DNA from: Marinobacterium sedimentorum | GTDB lineage: Bacteria > Pseudomonadota > Gammaproteobacteria > Pseudomonadales > Balneatricaceae | Direction: 5' to 3' | Assembly (NCBI RefSeq): GCF_024267675.1 | Contig: NZ_JALDYX010000010.1 | Coordinates: forward strand, 1-64,000 | Length of the DNA: 64,000 bases | Made by a program: the position numbers and the translations under genes | In this document: in pieces, positions 1 to 8,547 of the stretch | Numbering within the stretch: position 1 is the first letter of the stretch | Layout of the letters: every line of letters begins with the position of its first letter | Notes under the pieces: model-generated | Database searches by the model: none | The model's input: the letters and a program-made list of their open reading frames with translations, nothing else | What the model was told of the DNA's origin: nothing

Positions 1-317
1 CTGTCGGCATCGAGTTCACGCAGTGCGACTCTGGAATTGCGCGGGATGTCGCCGCTCATCTGCAACGCCAGGTAGCGCGTGGCGCAGACCCGCAGAAAAG
101 ACGTGAAGTTGCCCAGATCATGGCCGGCGTCAATAGACTCGTGGTACAGCCGGGTGATCATTTGCGGCACGTTCATGTCATCGCGCCGAGCCACTTCTTC
201 CAGAATGCTCCAGAAACAATTTTCCAGCCGCACACTGGTGACCATGCCATCGATGCGCAGCGAGCGGGTGGAGCTGACCCAGAGCTGGGGATCAGCCTTG
301 ATAAATAGTTTGCACAT
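1..317 (-). CDS. ribbon-helix-helix domain protein, 3' end cut by window edge
   Basis: Translated from the ATG at 317-315, preceded by AGGAGTC, the protein starts MCKLFIKADPQLW and continues through SLRIDGMVTSVRLEN and NMITRLYHE-like helix residues to a FLRVCATRYL segment. This matches the RHH_4 type of ribbon-helix-helix protein, a small dimeric fold usually associated with DNA binding. About 105 residues are visible and no stop is reached, so the C-terminus lies outside the window. The frame is open throughout and the opposite-strand frames look like shadows. The targets are unknown; the cognate DNA site cannot be predicted from this fragment. Confidence 0.75.
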   Translation of the reverse strand, partial: MCKLFIKADPQLWVSSTRSLRIDGMVTSVRLENCFWSILEEVARRDDMNVPQMITRLYHESIDAGHDLGNFTSFLRVCATRYLALQMSGDIPRNSRVALRELDAD

Positions 318-383
318 GGTGACTCCTCAGGGATGGGCGCCGCTTAACGCAACACTCGGTTCAGCGTACACAGCGACCGCGAA

Positions 384-419
384 GAAAAAAAGGCCGGGCG
401 GGCTGGAGGTCCGCCCGGC
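384..419 (-). terminator. rho-independent terminator
   Basis: Read on the minus strand, a 9-bp stem GCCGGGCGG / CCGCCCGGC with a 9-nt loop is followed by seven T. It lies downstream of the DJ-1/PfpI gene and upstream of the ribbon-helix-helix gene, and so separates the two transcription units. Confidence 0.7.
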
Positions 420-510
420 AAGGGATGCCGCATTGGCGAAAAGCCAATGCGAGCCGGGTGATATGAAGGGCTTTCACAAAACTCGGCCTGACCTCAAAGA
501 GCGGCACAGT

Positions 511-558
511 TAGGAGCCTTTCCGCAGTAGATCAGTGTTAAGTCCGACAGCCTCCTAG
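511..558. repeat. fragment of the 167-bp hairpin (MITE-like) repeat family
   Basis: The segment CCGCAGTAGATCAGTGTTAA followed by GTCCGACAG is the right end of the repeat found complete at 10156-10322 and 29885-30114. Only this end is present, bounded by TAGGAG and CTCCTA, so it is a deletion derivative lying 3' of the DJ-1 gene. Confidence 0.7.
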
Positions 559-579
559 ACCGGGCGATCCGGGGCCGCG

Positions 580-1146
580 CTATTGCAGCAGCGTCATGAA
601 CTGGGCCAGCCAGGCCGGATGCGCCGGCCAGGCGGGCGCCGTCACCAGATTGCCGTCGGTCACGGCGGCATCGATGGCGATATCGGCGTATTCGCCGCCG
701 GCCTGTTCAACTTCGGGGCGACAAGCCGGGTAGGCCGAGCAGGCGCGGCCCTTGATGACGCCGGCGGCGCTGAGCAGCTGTACACCGTGGCACACGGCGG
801 CAACAGGCTTATTGGTACTGAAGAAATGCTGCACCATGGCCAGTACCGCAGGGTTCAGACGCAGGTATTCCGGTGCCCGGCCGCCAGGAATCACCAGCGC
901 ATCGTAGTCCTTTACATCAATGGCATCGAAAGTCGCATTGAGGGTGAAGTTGTGACCGCGCTTTTCGGTGTAGGTCTGGTCGCCCTCGAAGTCATGAATC
1001 GCCGTGGCGATAGTGTCGCCGGCTTTTTTACCCGGGCAGACGGCATCCACCTGGTGGCCGACCGCCAGCAACGTCTGGAAGGGCACCATGGTTTCGTAGT
1101 CTTCGGTGAAATCGCCGGTGATCATGAGAATTTTTTTATTGTTCAT
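580..1146 (-). CDS. DJ-1/PfpI family protein
   Basis: This is a 188-residue single-domain protein of the DJ-1/ThiJ/PfpI superfamily, whose members include protein/nucleotide deglycases, chaperone-like proteins and amidases. The nucleophile elbow is visible as AAVCHGVQ with Cys119-His120, preceded by the conserved [12 protein letters not shown] segment that contributes the acidic partner region. The length fits the PfpI/YhbO subgroup (about 170-190 residues). The start is the ATG at 1146-1144. It is monocistronic, with a terminator at 384-419. The fold is secure; the actual reaction (deglycase, peptidase or other) cannot be decided from sequence. Confidence 0.9.
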   Translation of the reverse strand: MNNKKILMITGDFTEDYETMVPFQTLLAVGHQVDAVCPGKKAGDTIATAIHDFEGDQTYTEKRGHNFTLNATFDAIDVKDYDALVIPGGRAPEYLRLNPAVLAMVQHFFSTNKPVAAVCHGVQLLSAAGVIKGRACSAYPACRPEVEQAGGEYADIAIDAAVTDGNLVTAPAWPAHPAWLAQFMTLLQ

Positions 1147-1331
1147 GGCTGTGATCCTGCAAACTGTTTAATGGAAACCCTGTTTTAGCAGTGCTGCGGT
1201 TGCAGGTGGTATTAGCTGAGTACTACAGAGTTCATGGCAACGGCGTGGCGGGCAAAAAACAGTGGTGTTCAGATTGTGCACAGCAGGGGCGTCTGTGGCT
1301 CTATTTATGGCGCTGACTTATGGAAAAAAGG

Positions 1332-1757
1332 GCGCCGAATCTCTGCTCACCTTTTGCAGGGCGTCGCCTTCGGCCCAGGGTACTGCGTTTCTATCAGCTC
1401 TATTACTCGGTACACACCATTGCTGACCACTGCGGGTATCGCCTGCGGTCAAGGTGGAAAGGGCCAGGCCGATGATGTTTTTTTGATCGCAAACGCATTG
1501 GTTGAACTGCCCGGTTGTGGCGCTGTTTGTTGTAGAGAGTGCGCCGAATTTTTGCTCAATTTTTGCAGAATTTTACTCCAGGCCCCAGTGTTGCTGGGCG
1601 AAATTTGATCGCAAACGCATTGGTTGAATTGCCCAGTTGTGGCATAATATGCGCCGAATTTCTGCTCACCTTTTGCAGGGCGTCGCCTTCGGGCCGCGGT
1701 ACTGCGTTTCTATCAGCTCTATTACTCGGTATACACCATTGCTGACAACTGCGAATA
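1332..1757 (+). repeat. duplicated promoter/leader of the ABC-F gene
   Basis: A block of about 110 bp beginning GCGCCGAAT and containing the start region of the downstream ABC-F gene occurs at 1332-1443 and again at 1651-1762 (offset 319 bp). A second block, starting TTTGATCGCAAACGCATTGG and carrying the promoter, occurs at 1482-1526 and 1604-1648 (offset 122 bp). Only the downstream promoter block keeps a good -10 (CATAAT); the upstream one has CGCTGT. The upstream leader copy also carries the TTG start (1420) and opens a 62-codon frame that stops at 1608, probably vestigial. Confidence 0.8.
1620..1648 (+). promoter_or_regulatory. sigma-70-like promoter of the ABC-F gene
   Basis: TTGGTT (1620-1625), a 17-bp spacer and CATAAT (1643-1648). 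It lies about 90 bp upstream of the TTG start and is the downstream member of the duplicated promoter block. Confidence 0.5.
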
Positions 1758-3325
1758 TCACCATGCAGTTTGGCGCCAAGCCGCTGTTTGAAAATGTCTC
1801 CGTCAAGTTTGGCGACGGCAACCGCTACGGCCTGATCGGCGCCAACGGCTGTGGCAAGTCCACCTTCATGAAAATCCTCGGTGGCGACCTGGATCCCTCC
1901 GGCGGCAACGTCTCCAAGGATGCCAACGAGCGCGTCGGCAAGCTGCGTCAGGATCAGTTCGCCTACGAAGAGTTCAGCGTGGTGGATACCGTGATCATGG
2001 GTCACGACGATCTGTGGAAGATCAAGGCGGCACGTGATGCGATCTATGCCAAGCCCGAAATGACCGAGGAAGACGGCATCATGGCCGGCCACCTGGAGGC
2101 TGATTTTGCCGAGATGGATGGCTATACGGCTGAGTCCCGCGCCGGCGAGCTGTTGCTGGGCGTCGGCATTCCGGTGGAGCAGCATTTCGGTCCCATGAGC
2201 GCAATTGCGCCGGGCTGGAAACTGCGCGTGCTGCTGGCCCAGGTGCTGTTTTCAGACCCGGACATCATGCTGCTCGACGAGCCGACCAACAACCTGGATA
2301 TCAATACGATCCGCTGGCTGGAAACGGTGCTCAACGAGCGCAACTGCACCATGATCATCATTTCCCATGACCGTCACTTCCTGAACAGCGTCTGCACCCA
2401 TATGGCCGACCTGGATTACGGCGAGCTGCGTCTGTACCCCGGCACCTACGACGAGTACATGACCGCCGCAACGCAGTTGCGTGAGCGTCAGTACTCCGAC
2501 AATGCCAAGAAAAAGGCGCAGATTGCGGATCTCAAGGCGTTCGTCAGCCGCTTCTCGGCCAATGCGTCCAAATCCAAGCAGGCAACATCCCGTGCCAAGC
2601 AGATCGACAAAATCACGCTGGACGAGATCAAGCCTTCGAGCCGCCAGAGTCCCTACATCATTTTTGATCAGGACAAGAAGCTGCACCGTACCGCGCTGGA
2701 AGTTGAAGGTCTGGCAAAGCGCTTTGACGAAGAGCTGTTTTCCGGCCTGAACCTGCGTGTCGGCGTGGGTGAGCGCATCGCCATCATAGGCCCCAACGGT
2801 ATCGGTAAATCCACCCTGCTGAAATGTCTGATGGGTGAGCTTGAGCCCAGCGCCGGCAAGATCAAGTGGTCTGAGAACAGCCAGCTGGGTTATTACGCTC
2901 AGGATCACGCGTCCGACTTCGAGAAGAAAGTCACGCTCATGGACTGGATGGCGCAGTGGGGCCAGAAAGGCGACGACGAACAGTCGATTCGCAGCATTCT
3001 GGGGCGTCTGCTGTTTTCCCAGAACGACATTAACAAGACGGTGAAAGTCATCTCCGGTGGTGAGCAGGGTCGCATGCTGTTCGGCAAGCTGATGTTGCAG
3101 CGCCCCAATATCATGCTGCTGGATGAGCCGACCAACCACCTGGACATGGAGTCCATCGAGTCGCTCAACCTGGCGCTGGAAAACTACCCCGGCACCCTGC
3201 TGTTTGTCAGCCATGACCGTGAGTTCGTGTCCTCGCTGGCCACCCGTATCATCGAACTGACGCCCACCGGCATCGTCGATTTTCACGGCAGCTACGAAGA
3301 TTACCTGCGCAGCCAGGGCATCTGA
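1739..3325 (+). CDS. ybiT: ABC-F family ATPase, YbiT type
   Basis: Soluble ABC-F protein with two ATPase domains and no membrane segment; family members act on the ribosome (translation factors of the EttA/Uup/YbiT group). Walker A motifs are GANGCGKST (residues 34-42) and GPNGIGKST, with [10 protein letters not shown] and [11 protein letters not shown]alker B segments and an ABC-F linker between them rich in Lys/Arg. I chose the TTG at 1739 because it gives [12 protein letters not shown], aligning with the usual YbiT N-terminus, and a 528-residue product (YbiT is about 530). The open frame extends upstream to an ATG at 1637, but this would translate the promoter-proximal leader. No strong Shine-Dalgarno is seen before the TTG. 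Note one NNLD/NHLD pair and intact signature motifs: both sites look catalytically competent. Confidence 0.9.
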   Translation: MLTTANITMQFGAKPLFENVSVKFGDGNRYGLIGANGCGKSTFMKILGGDLDPSGGNVSKDANERVGKLRQDQFAYEEFSVVDTVIMGHDDLWKIKAARDAIYAKPEMTEEDGIMAGHLEADFAEMDGYTAESRAGELLLGVGIPVEQHFGPMSAIAPGWKLRVLLAQVLFSDPDIMLLDEPTNNLDINTIRWLETVLNERNCTMIIISHDRHFLNSVCTHMADLDYGELRLYPGTYDEYMTAATQLRERQYSDNAKKKAQIADLKAFVSRFSANASKSKQATSRAKQIDKITLDEIKPSSRQSPYIIFDQDKKLHRTALEVEGLAKRFDEELFSGLNLRVGVGERIAIIGPNGIGKSTLLKCLMGELEPSAGKIKWSENSQLGYYAQDHASDFEKKVTLMDWMAQWGQKGDDEQSIRSILGRLLFSQNDINKTVKVISGGEQGRMLFGKLMLQRPNIMLLDEPTNHLDMESIESLNLALENYPGTLLFVSHDREFVSSLATRIIELTPTGIVDFHGSYEDYLRSQGI

Positions 3326-3341
3326 TAAACGTCGCTTGACC

Positions 3342-3382
3342 CACAGGGCTCGGACATTCCGCAGGGATGCCGGGCCCTGTTT
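3342..3382 (+). terminator. possible terminator after ybiT
   Basis: CAGGGC pairs with GCCCTG across a GC-rich loop and is followed by TTTCG. The U-tract is short, so this is a weak candidate. Confidence 0.35.
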
Positions 3383-3563
3383 CGTTGTGGCTCTGGTATT
3401 CTTGGCCGGACGCCGGGAACGACGGCGGACCGGGGTGGTCATCTGATGAGTGCCTGATAAGTGCCCGGGCGGATGCGGGGCACGCGAGAATTCAAGACGA
3501 GTGTGGCTGTGCCGCGGGTCATCAGGCCCGGGGCCAGCTCCCTTACAACCTGGAGGTAGCCTT

Positions 3564-4430
3564 ATGACGTTCAACACACTGACACCCGAAGAGCAGCGCG
3601 TTATCCAGGACAAGGGCACGGAGCGTCCCTTTACTGGCAAGTTCAACGAGCACTTCGAGAATGGCCTCTATCTATGCAAGCAGTGTGATGCGCCGCTGTA
3701 TCGTTCGGAACACAAGTTCCCATCCCACTGTGGCTGGCCGAGCTTTGATGACGAGATCGAGGGTGCCGTGGCACGCCATGTCGATGCCGACGGGCGCCGC
3801 ACCGAAATCGTCTGCGCCCACTGCGGTGGTCACCTGGGGCACGTGTTCGAAGGCGAGATGCAGACCGCGAAAAACATTCGTCACTGCGTCAATTCCATCT
3901 CCATGAATTTTGTCAGCGCAGAAGAGCTGGCGCATGAAAGCGGCAGCGAGCTGAACAAGGCCTACTTTGCCGGCGGCTGCTTCTGGGGAGTAGAGCACCT
4001 GCTGCAGCAGGTGCCGGGCGTTGAATCCGTGGTGTCGGGCTATATGGGCGGGGCCTCGGAAAATCCCACCTACACCCAGGTCTGCAGCAAGACCACAGGT
4101 CACCTGGAAGTGGTTGAGGTCAGCTATGATGCCGGCAAAGTGAGCTACGAAACCCTGGCCAAGCTGTTCTTCGAGATCCACGACCCGACCCAGTTGGACG
4201 GGCAGGGGCCTGATCTGGGCTCGCAATACGCCTCCGCGGTCTTTGTTGCCGATGATCAGGAGCGCGAAACCATTGAGGGCCTGATCGATATCCTCAAGGA
4301 CAAAGGCCATGAGGTCGTCACCCGGGTGCTGCCCATGGCGCCTTTCTGGCGCGCCGAGGAATACCACCAGGACTACTACGCCAAGACCGGAAAGGCGCCT
4401 TACTGCCACCGTTACGAAAAGAAATTCTGA
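3564..4430 (+). CDS. msrBA: bifunctional methionine sulfoxide reductase, MsrB-MsrA fusion
   Basis: A 288-residue fusion that repairs both stereoisomers of methionine sulfoxide. Residues 1-120 are MsrB: the zinc cysteines C38/C41 (LCKQC) and C84/C87 (CAHCGG) and the catalytic cysteine C108 in RHCVNS are present, with C56 in SHCGWPSF as a possible extra thiol. Residues about 130-288 are MsrA with the GGCFWG active site (C139) and the conserved EEYHQDYY segment. The order is MsrB first, MsrA second, the reverse of the PilB-type MsrA-MsrB arrangement. The start ATG at 3564 has GGAGG 7 bp upstream; the longer open frame from 3450 lacks similarity. There is no signal peptide, so it acts in the cytoplasm. 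Confidence 0.93.
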   Translation: MTFNTLTPEEQRVIQDKGTERPFTGKFNEHFENGLYLCKQCDAPLYRSEHKFPSHCGWPSFDDEIEGAVARHVDADGRRTEIVCAHCGGHLGHVFEGEMQTAKNIRHCVNSISMNFVSAEELAHESGSELNKAYFAGGCFWGVEHLLQQVPGVESVVSGYMGGASENPTYTQVCSKTTGHLEVVEVSYDAGKVSYETLAKLFFEIHDPTQLDGQGPDLGSQYASAVFVADDQERETIEGLIDILKDKGHEVVTRVLPMAPFWRAEEYHQDYYAKTGKAPYCHRYEKKF

Positions 4431-4549
4431 GGTTCCGGCGCCTTTGATACGGGGGCCCGACTACGCCGGAGCTCTGGTCGGGCAGGCTTGCGCCGCGGTG
4501 AAAAGAGGCTGGGGGCGGGGCATTAAAGTGTGGGTTTTGAAATAAGCAG

Positions 4550-4577
4550 TTGACGCCGCTGTGTGGTCATGTACAAT
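4550..4577 (+). promoter_or_regulatory. promoter of the cold-shock gene
   Basis: TTGACG (4550-4555), a 16-bp spacer and TACAAT (4572-4577). Transcription from here would give a 5' leader of about 150 nt, AT-rich, as is usual for cspA-type genes whose leader acts in cold induction. Confidence 0.6.
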
Positions 4578-4737
4578 TCAGCCTTACCTGAAAGTACGAC
4601 CTATATTTATGCACACATTTTCGATGTCCTGTTTTAGAACTTCGTCCTGTTTTTCATAAGTAAGCGCCACTTTTAGTCCAACGACCTTTTTTTATAAAGG
4701 TCATTAAATTACTCTTGAATTATCAGGAAATATTATT

Positions 4738-4944
4738 ATGTCTACTACTACCGGCACCGTAAAATGGTTCAACGAAGCTAAAGGTTTTGGTTTCATCGAA
4801 CAGGAATCTGGTCCTGACGTTTTCGCTCACTTCCGTGCGATCACTGGTTCTGGCTTCAAGACTCTGGTCGAAGGCCAGAAAGTTGAGTTCACAGTTACTC
4901 AGGGCCAGAAGGGTCCTCAGGCTGAGAACATCGTAATTCTGTAA
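4738..4944 (+). CDS. cold-shock domain protein (CspA family)
   Basis: A 68-residue single cold-shock domain, a beta-barrel RNA/ssDNA chaperone. The N-terminal [16 protein letters not shown] contains RNP-1 (KGFGFIE) and is followed by RNP-2 as DVFAHF. The length is typical of Csp proteins. The gene has its own promoter, a long AT-rich leader (4585-4737) and a strong terminator, so it is monocistronic. Codon use is rich in the preferred ACT/GCT/CTG codons, consistent with high expression. Which Csp paralogue it corresponds to cannot be decided. Confidence 0.95.
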   Translation: MSTTTGTVKWFNEAKGFGFIEQESGPDVFAHFRAITGSGFKTLVEGQKVEFTVTQGQKGPQAENIVIL

Positions 4945-5010
4945 ATCACAGAATCACGACTGGCATCGTAGCGATATGATGTCACCCTCGACTCTCTGAG
5001 TTGAGCGATA

Positions 5011-5046
5011 AAAAAAGGCGAAACCTTCGGGGTTCGCCTTTTTTTG
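5011..5046 (+). terminator. rho-independent terminator of the cold-shock gene
   Basis: AAGGCGAAACC pairs with GGGGTTCGCCTT around a short TTCG-type loop and runs into seven T. Confidence 0.9.
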
Positions 5047-5112
5047 TGGGCGCAGGAAAATATTTGGTAATTGCTAACTGCTATCAGCACCGCTCACCCG
5101 GTTCGGCTGCGT

Positions 5113-5220
5113 ACCAATCACTATTTACGAATTACAAATCACGACTTGTCATTGATAAATAGTGATTGGTCATTCGTCATTGGTAAGGCGATCACAAATC
5201 GCGACTAACGACCTGTCCCT
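5113..5220. repeat. inverted repeat with ATCACAAATC-type satellites
   Basis: ACCAATCACTATTTA (5113-5127) is perfectly inverted at 5156-5170 with a 28-nt loop. Around it short related words recur (ATTACAAATC, GATCACAAATCGCGAC, CATTCGTCATTGG). The segment is non-coding and AT-rich relative to its flanks. Confidence 0.7.
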
Positions 5221-5280
5221 CCATCGTTCGCGGGCCCGGTGCCGGTAACTGTGTAACCATTGGTCGCTCTATCTCCTCCT

Positions 5281-5349
5281 GTGGGAGCCCGCTCCGCGGG
5301 CGAATAACGCCAGAATTCCGCCCGGTTCGCCCGGAGACTGGACTCCTAC
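5281..5349. repeat. REP-like palindrome
   Basis: Starts GTGGGAGCCCGCTCCGCGGG and ends in GACTCCTAC. It is the same class as 13520-13587 and 37653-37735. It lies between the convergent cold-shock and permease genes. Confidence 0.65.
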
Positions 5350-5411
5350 GCTTTCACCGCACCATCTTCACCTGACGGCGGCATCGGTGTCACAGTCTGA
5401 GCCCGCACAGC

Positions 5412-5434
5412 AAAAAGCCCGCCGAGGCGGGCTT
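5412..5434 (-). terminator. terminator of the NCS2 permease gene
   Basis: AAGCCCGCC / GGCGGGCTT with a tiny loop; on the minus strand it is followed by TTTTTG. It lies 26 bp beyond the permease stop codon. Confidence 0.75.
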
Positions 5435-5459
5435 CTGTTCAGGCGTGTGCTCTTAAACG

Positions 5460-6815
5460 TCAGCTGCTCATCTTGAGTTCGATCTGCCTGCGTTCCTGTT
5501 CTTCGTCCGCCAGGGTCTTCTTCGGCAGTATCAGGTTGAGCACTATGGCGACAAAGGCTGCTACCACTATGGGCGATCCGCCCACGACCAGTTTCAGCAT
5601 TTGGGGAAACTGCTCTATGGCGTCCGGTACCGCGTAGATGCCCATGCTCAGGGCCAGCGCCAGGCTGACGATGGTCACATTGCGCGACGACATCTCTTCC
5701 TTGGTGATCAGCTTGATGCCGGTCATGGTGATCATGCCGAACACAATGATGGTGGCACCGCCCAGCACCGGGAAGGGGATGGTGGTAATCAGGGCGCCAA
5801 ACTTGGGAATAAAACCCGCCACCAGCATAAAGCCTGCCGCCAGTGCCAGTACGAAGCGGCTGATGACCTTGGTCATGGCAACGATGCCGACATTCTGACT
5901 GTAGGAGGCGGTGGGCAGCGCGCCGAAAAATGAACCTAGCAAGGTGCAGGCACCATTGCCGAGCAGGCCGCCGGACAGTTCCCGATCAGACAGTTCGCGA
6001 TTCATGGCGCCCACAGTGGTGGCAGACAGATCGCCGATGGTCTGTACCGAGTTGATTACGCAGATGATGACCATGGAGATAATGGCCGCGGTATGAAACT
6101 CCAGCTCGAACTGCATGGGGCTCGGTGCCGTGAACCAGGGCGCGGCGGCGATGGGGCTGAAATCCACCAGGCCGCAGAACACAGACAGCACATAACCCAC
6201 CGCGATGCCGCAGATAATGGAGGCCAGTTGCAGGAAGCCGCGGGCGAAGTGGGAGACACCCAGCACCACCAGCAGGGTAATGATGGCGATGCCCCAGTTC
6301 AGCAGCGAGCCGCGGCTGCTGCTGGCCACGCCGCCGGCCATATAGTTGATGGCGATGTCATACAGCGACAGGCCGATCACCAATACCACTGTGCCGGCCA
6401 CCACCGGTGTGAACAGACCGCGAATGTGCCGGATAAAGAGCGCAACCAGCATCATGGCAAGGCCGCCTGCGACCTGGGCGCCAAGAATGCCGCTGATGCC
6501 GTACTGGGCGCCAATGGCAGTAAGAGTCGGCACATAGGCAAAGCCCACACCGAAGATGGCGGGCAGACGGGCGCCCATTCTGCCGATGCAATACAGCTGC
6601 AACAGGGTGGAGATGCCGGAGGCGATCAGGGCAATCTGAATCAGTGCCATTTTTTCGTCCAGGGATGCATTTACCGCACCCACGACGATAATGGGCACGG
6701 TAACGGTACCCATCATCATGGCCAGAATATGCTGTAGCGAAAGCGGCAGGGCCTTGAGCAGCGGTGGCCGGCCGTAGAAGTCGAACAGGGAAGTACTGCG
6801 GTTGCGCGTAGTCAT
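5460..6815 (-). CDS. NCS2 (nucleobase:cation symporter-2) family permease, xanthine/urate type
   Basis: A 451-residue inner-membrane protein with about 13-14 hydrophobic segments, belonging to the uracil/xanthine permease family. The substrate-site loop reads SVQTIGDLSATT, the family's (Q/E)-x-GD-x-x-A-T motif, and GALPTASYSQNVG resembles the second conserved loop. The proximal Gln rather than Glu and overall length favour purine (xanthine or uric acid) over uracil transport, but this is inference. It stands alone, with a terminator at 5412-5434 and a 500-bp upstream region containing a hairpin and a possible 34-codon frame. No purine-catabolic genes flank it. Confidence 0.88.
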   Translation of the reverse strand: MTTRNRSTSLFDFYGRPPLLKALPLSLQHILAMMMGTVTVPIIVVGAVNASLDEKMALIQIALIASGISTLLQLYCIGRMGARLPAIFGVGFAYVPTLTAIGAQYGISGILGAQVAGGLAMMLVALFIRHIRGLFTPVVAGTVVLVIGLSLYDIAINYMAGGVASSSRGSLLNWGIAIITLLVVLGVSHFARGFLQLASIICGIAVGYVLSVFCGLVDFSPIAAAPWFTAPSPMQFELEFHTAAIISMVIICVINSVQTIGDLSATTVGAMNRELSDRELSGGLLGNGACTLLGSFFGALPTASYSQNVGIVAMTKVISRFVLALAAGFMLVAGFIPKFGALITTIPFPVLGGATIIVFGMITMTGIKLITKEEMSSRNVTIVSLALALSMGIYAVPDAIEQFPQMLKLVVGGSPIVVAAFVAIVLNLILPKKTLADEEQERRQIELKMSS

Positions 6816-6850
6816 GGCAAGAGCCCCATGAAGGTCATCGTGATCGAGAG

Positions 6851-6955
6851 TTAGTACGCCGGCGCGGCTTTAGCTGTTGCGCTGCGTGGTCGCTGCAAGT
6901 CGCGAGTGTCCACGGGGTCTGGGCGTCTGCTGACGTCTGTGCTGAGCTCTTTCAT
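6851..6955 (-). CDS. possible 34-codon upstream ORF before the NCS2 permease
   Basis: On the minus strand an ATG at 6955 sits 8 nt after AGAGGA and opens MKELSTDVSRRPDPV, stopping at 6851, 35 nt before the permease start. The peptide is arginine/proline-rich and matches no family I know. It may be a leader peptide or simply chance; the well-placed ribosome binding site is the only support. Confidence 0.25.
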   Translation of the reverse strand: MKELSTDVSRRPDPVDTRDLQRPRSATAKAAPAY

Positions 6956-6973
6956 GCTGTTCCTCTGGAGTCA

Positions 6974-6993
6974 GGCACGGCCTTGGCCGTGCC
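6974..6993. promoter_or_regulatory. perfect 20-nt palindromic hairpin in the permease leader
   Basis: GGCACGGCC-TT-GGCCGTGCC. On the plus strand it is followed by ATTTTTATT, which resembles a terminator, although no plus-strand gene precedes it. On the minus strand it lies in the 5' leader of the permease. Upstream of it (minus strand) is TTGTATACA at about 7096, similar to half of a GntR-type site. Confidence 0.4.
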
Positions 6994-7323
6994 ATTTTTA
7001 TTGTTTGCGTCCCCGCATCTTCGGGGCGCTTTGTCATGCCGCAGGTACGGGCAGGGTAGCCTGAGCCTGCGGCGTCCAAATGCCTCAGGGGCGTATTGTA
7101 TACATTTTTGCTGTCTGAATTCCAAATTAAAAATTATGTTTTTGTAATTATATTTGTTTGTTATTGGGTACATTCATGTTTTTTGTGATCACCCTGGAGA
7201 TTTGTCCCGGGGGCAGAGGCCCGTGCTACCGCGATTCTGACGCTCAGCGCAGGCTCTGGTAAACTGGCGGGCCTGTTGCGCCCGGGGTCGGGTGCGTGGA
7301 TCAACCGCTGCTGCGAACTGACG

Positions 7324-7842
7324 ATGACATACCCGAAACTCTGTATTGGCCTGAGTAATCCCAAGAGCCCCACCAACGTGGGGGCCGTCATGCGTGCGGC
7401 GGGCTGTTTCGGGGTGGATGCGGTCTTCTATACCGGCGAGCGCTATCCGCGGGCCCGAAAATTCAGTACCGATACCAAGCAGGCGAGCCGGAGCATTCCA
7501 CTCAGCGGTGTGGACTCACTGCTGGATGCGGTGCCAGAGGGTGCGGCCATAGTGTGCGTGGAGTTGGTGGAGGGGGCGCAGCCACTGAATGCATTTCAGC
7601 ACCCCGAAAATGCCTTTTACATTTTTGGGCCTGAAGACGGCACTCTGAGCCAGGCGCTGGTAAACCGCGCCCAGGCGGTGGTCTATATCCCCACGGTGGG
7701 TTGCCTGAACCTGGCGGCGACGGTCAATGTTGTGCTCTACGACCGGCTGGCAAAATCACGTGATTGTATCGCCGGCGATGAGCTGATACGTCGCAGTCGT
7801 GACAAGAACAATAGGGTGAAGGTAAGGGGCGGGCCCTTGTAA
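7324..7842 (+). CDS. SpoU/TrmH-family RNA 2'-O-methyltransferase
   Basis: A 172-residue SPOUT-fold methyltransferase. The three family motifs are present: NVGAVMRAAGCFGVDAV near residue 20, FGPEDGTLS (residue about 100) and the C-terminal knot segment CLNLAATVNVVLYDRL. It therefore probably 2'-O-methylates tRNA or rRNA using S-adenosylmethionine. The ATG at 7324 gives MTYPKLCIGLSNP, the natural family start; the open frame runs upstream to 7276 without similarity. The rRNA or tRNA target is not predictable. It stands alone. Confidence 0.87.
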   Translation: MTYPKLCIGLSNPKSPTNVGAVMRAAGCFGVDAVFYTGERYPRARKFSTDTKQASRSIPLSGVDSLLDAVPEGAAIVCVELVEGAQPLNAFQHPENAFYIFGPEDGTLSQALVNRAQAVVYIPTVGCLNLAATVNVVLYDRLAKSRDCIAGDELIRRSRDKNNRVKVRGGPL

Positions 7843-7869
7843 ATAAAGAGATTGCATCTGGCCGGTGTA

Positions 7870-7900
7870 AATAAAGAGGTTATGACGCGGCCTCTTTATT
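7870..7900. terminator. AT-flanked hairpin between convergent genes
   Basis: AATAAAGAGG (7870-7879) pairs perfectly with CCTCTTTATT (7891-7900). It lies between the convergent SpoU gene and the 38-residue gene and can serve both directions, though the T-tract is within the stem. A truncated direct copy of the left arm (TGTAAATAAAGAG) overlaps the SpoU stop codon. Confidence 0.5.
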
Positions 7901-7951
7901 CAGTCGGGTTACAGCAGAAGGTCAGGCATTCAGTTTATTGAACCTGACGGA

Positions 7952-8068
7952 TCAGGAGCCAAAAATATTCTTGGATTCCTTTTTCGATTGCTTGGCTGCC
8001 TTTTTCTCCTTGGGAGACATGGCAGGTTTCTTTTTCGATTCCTTGGAACTGCTTCTTTCTTTGGTCAT
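7952..8068 (-). CDS. 38-residue lysine/serine-rich small protein
   Basis: The ATG at 8068 is preceded by GGAG and opens a 38-codon frame: MTKERSSSKESKKKPAM followed by SPKEKKAAKQSKKESKNI and FGS. Fourteen of the 38 residues are lysine, eight or more are serine, and there is no cysteine or hydrophobic segment, so it should be disordered and very basic. I have an impression of similar SPKEKKAAK-type proteins in other gammaproteobacteria but cannot name a family. The basic composition suggests nucleic-acid or ribosome association; that is inference. A shared hairpin terminator lies 50 bp downstream. Confidence 0.6.
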   Translation of the reverse strand: MTKERSSSKESKKKPAMSPKEKKAAKQSKKESKNIFGS

Positions 8069-8547
8069 GTCGTGTGCTCCGGCGATCGATGGTTTTCAGG
8101 ACAATGCGTTATGCATGTCCTGAGTGCTGTCAGGGTGCTGAAAAGTGACAGCTTCCGACACCTTGGCATTGGGTACACTGCAGATTCTGACTTCTGGAGA
8201 GAATGTGGGGCCGCTATTGGCAATAGATCAGGCCAGCGCCTGCGGTGAAGTCTAAGTACACCTTACCACGCCAGCATCACAAGACGGCGGATATAAAATC
8301 ACCCTCTGGGCGGCCTGTACGTGCAGGCCTCTGAGCGGGCTGGCGCCGGGCCGTGCAACGGGCGACATCAAGGCCCGCAATGCAGTAAAATGCCGCCTTT
8401 ACTATAACCAGGTAACTCCGAAGCCGCTGCTCCACCGTTGCGACCACAGCACCTCGCCTTGCAGCCGCCGGTTTTTCCGTGCCCGGGCCTGCAGCCGAGG
8501 CTGATGCCCAGCGGATTCGCTAGCGCGGCTTTTCTGCCGTTCGGGAA
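8069..8547. other. intergenic region, 479 bp, divergent promoters expected
   Basis: Separates the small basic gene (minus) from the FAD oxidoreductase (plus). I see a possible -10 TAAAAT near 8387 in CAGTAAAATGCC but no convincing -35. No open frame or repeat stands out. Confidence 0.4.

Noticed and set aside
1234..1608. A 124-codon gene upstream of ybiT
   Set aside because: It runs through the duplicated promoter and leader and has no similarity; only the TTG at 1420 is of interest as a copied start.
2252..3646. A 464-codon frame antisense to ybiT
   Set aside because: Composition (Arg/Gln/Val-rich without motif) matches a shadow of the ABC-F gene.
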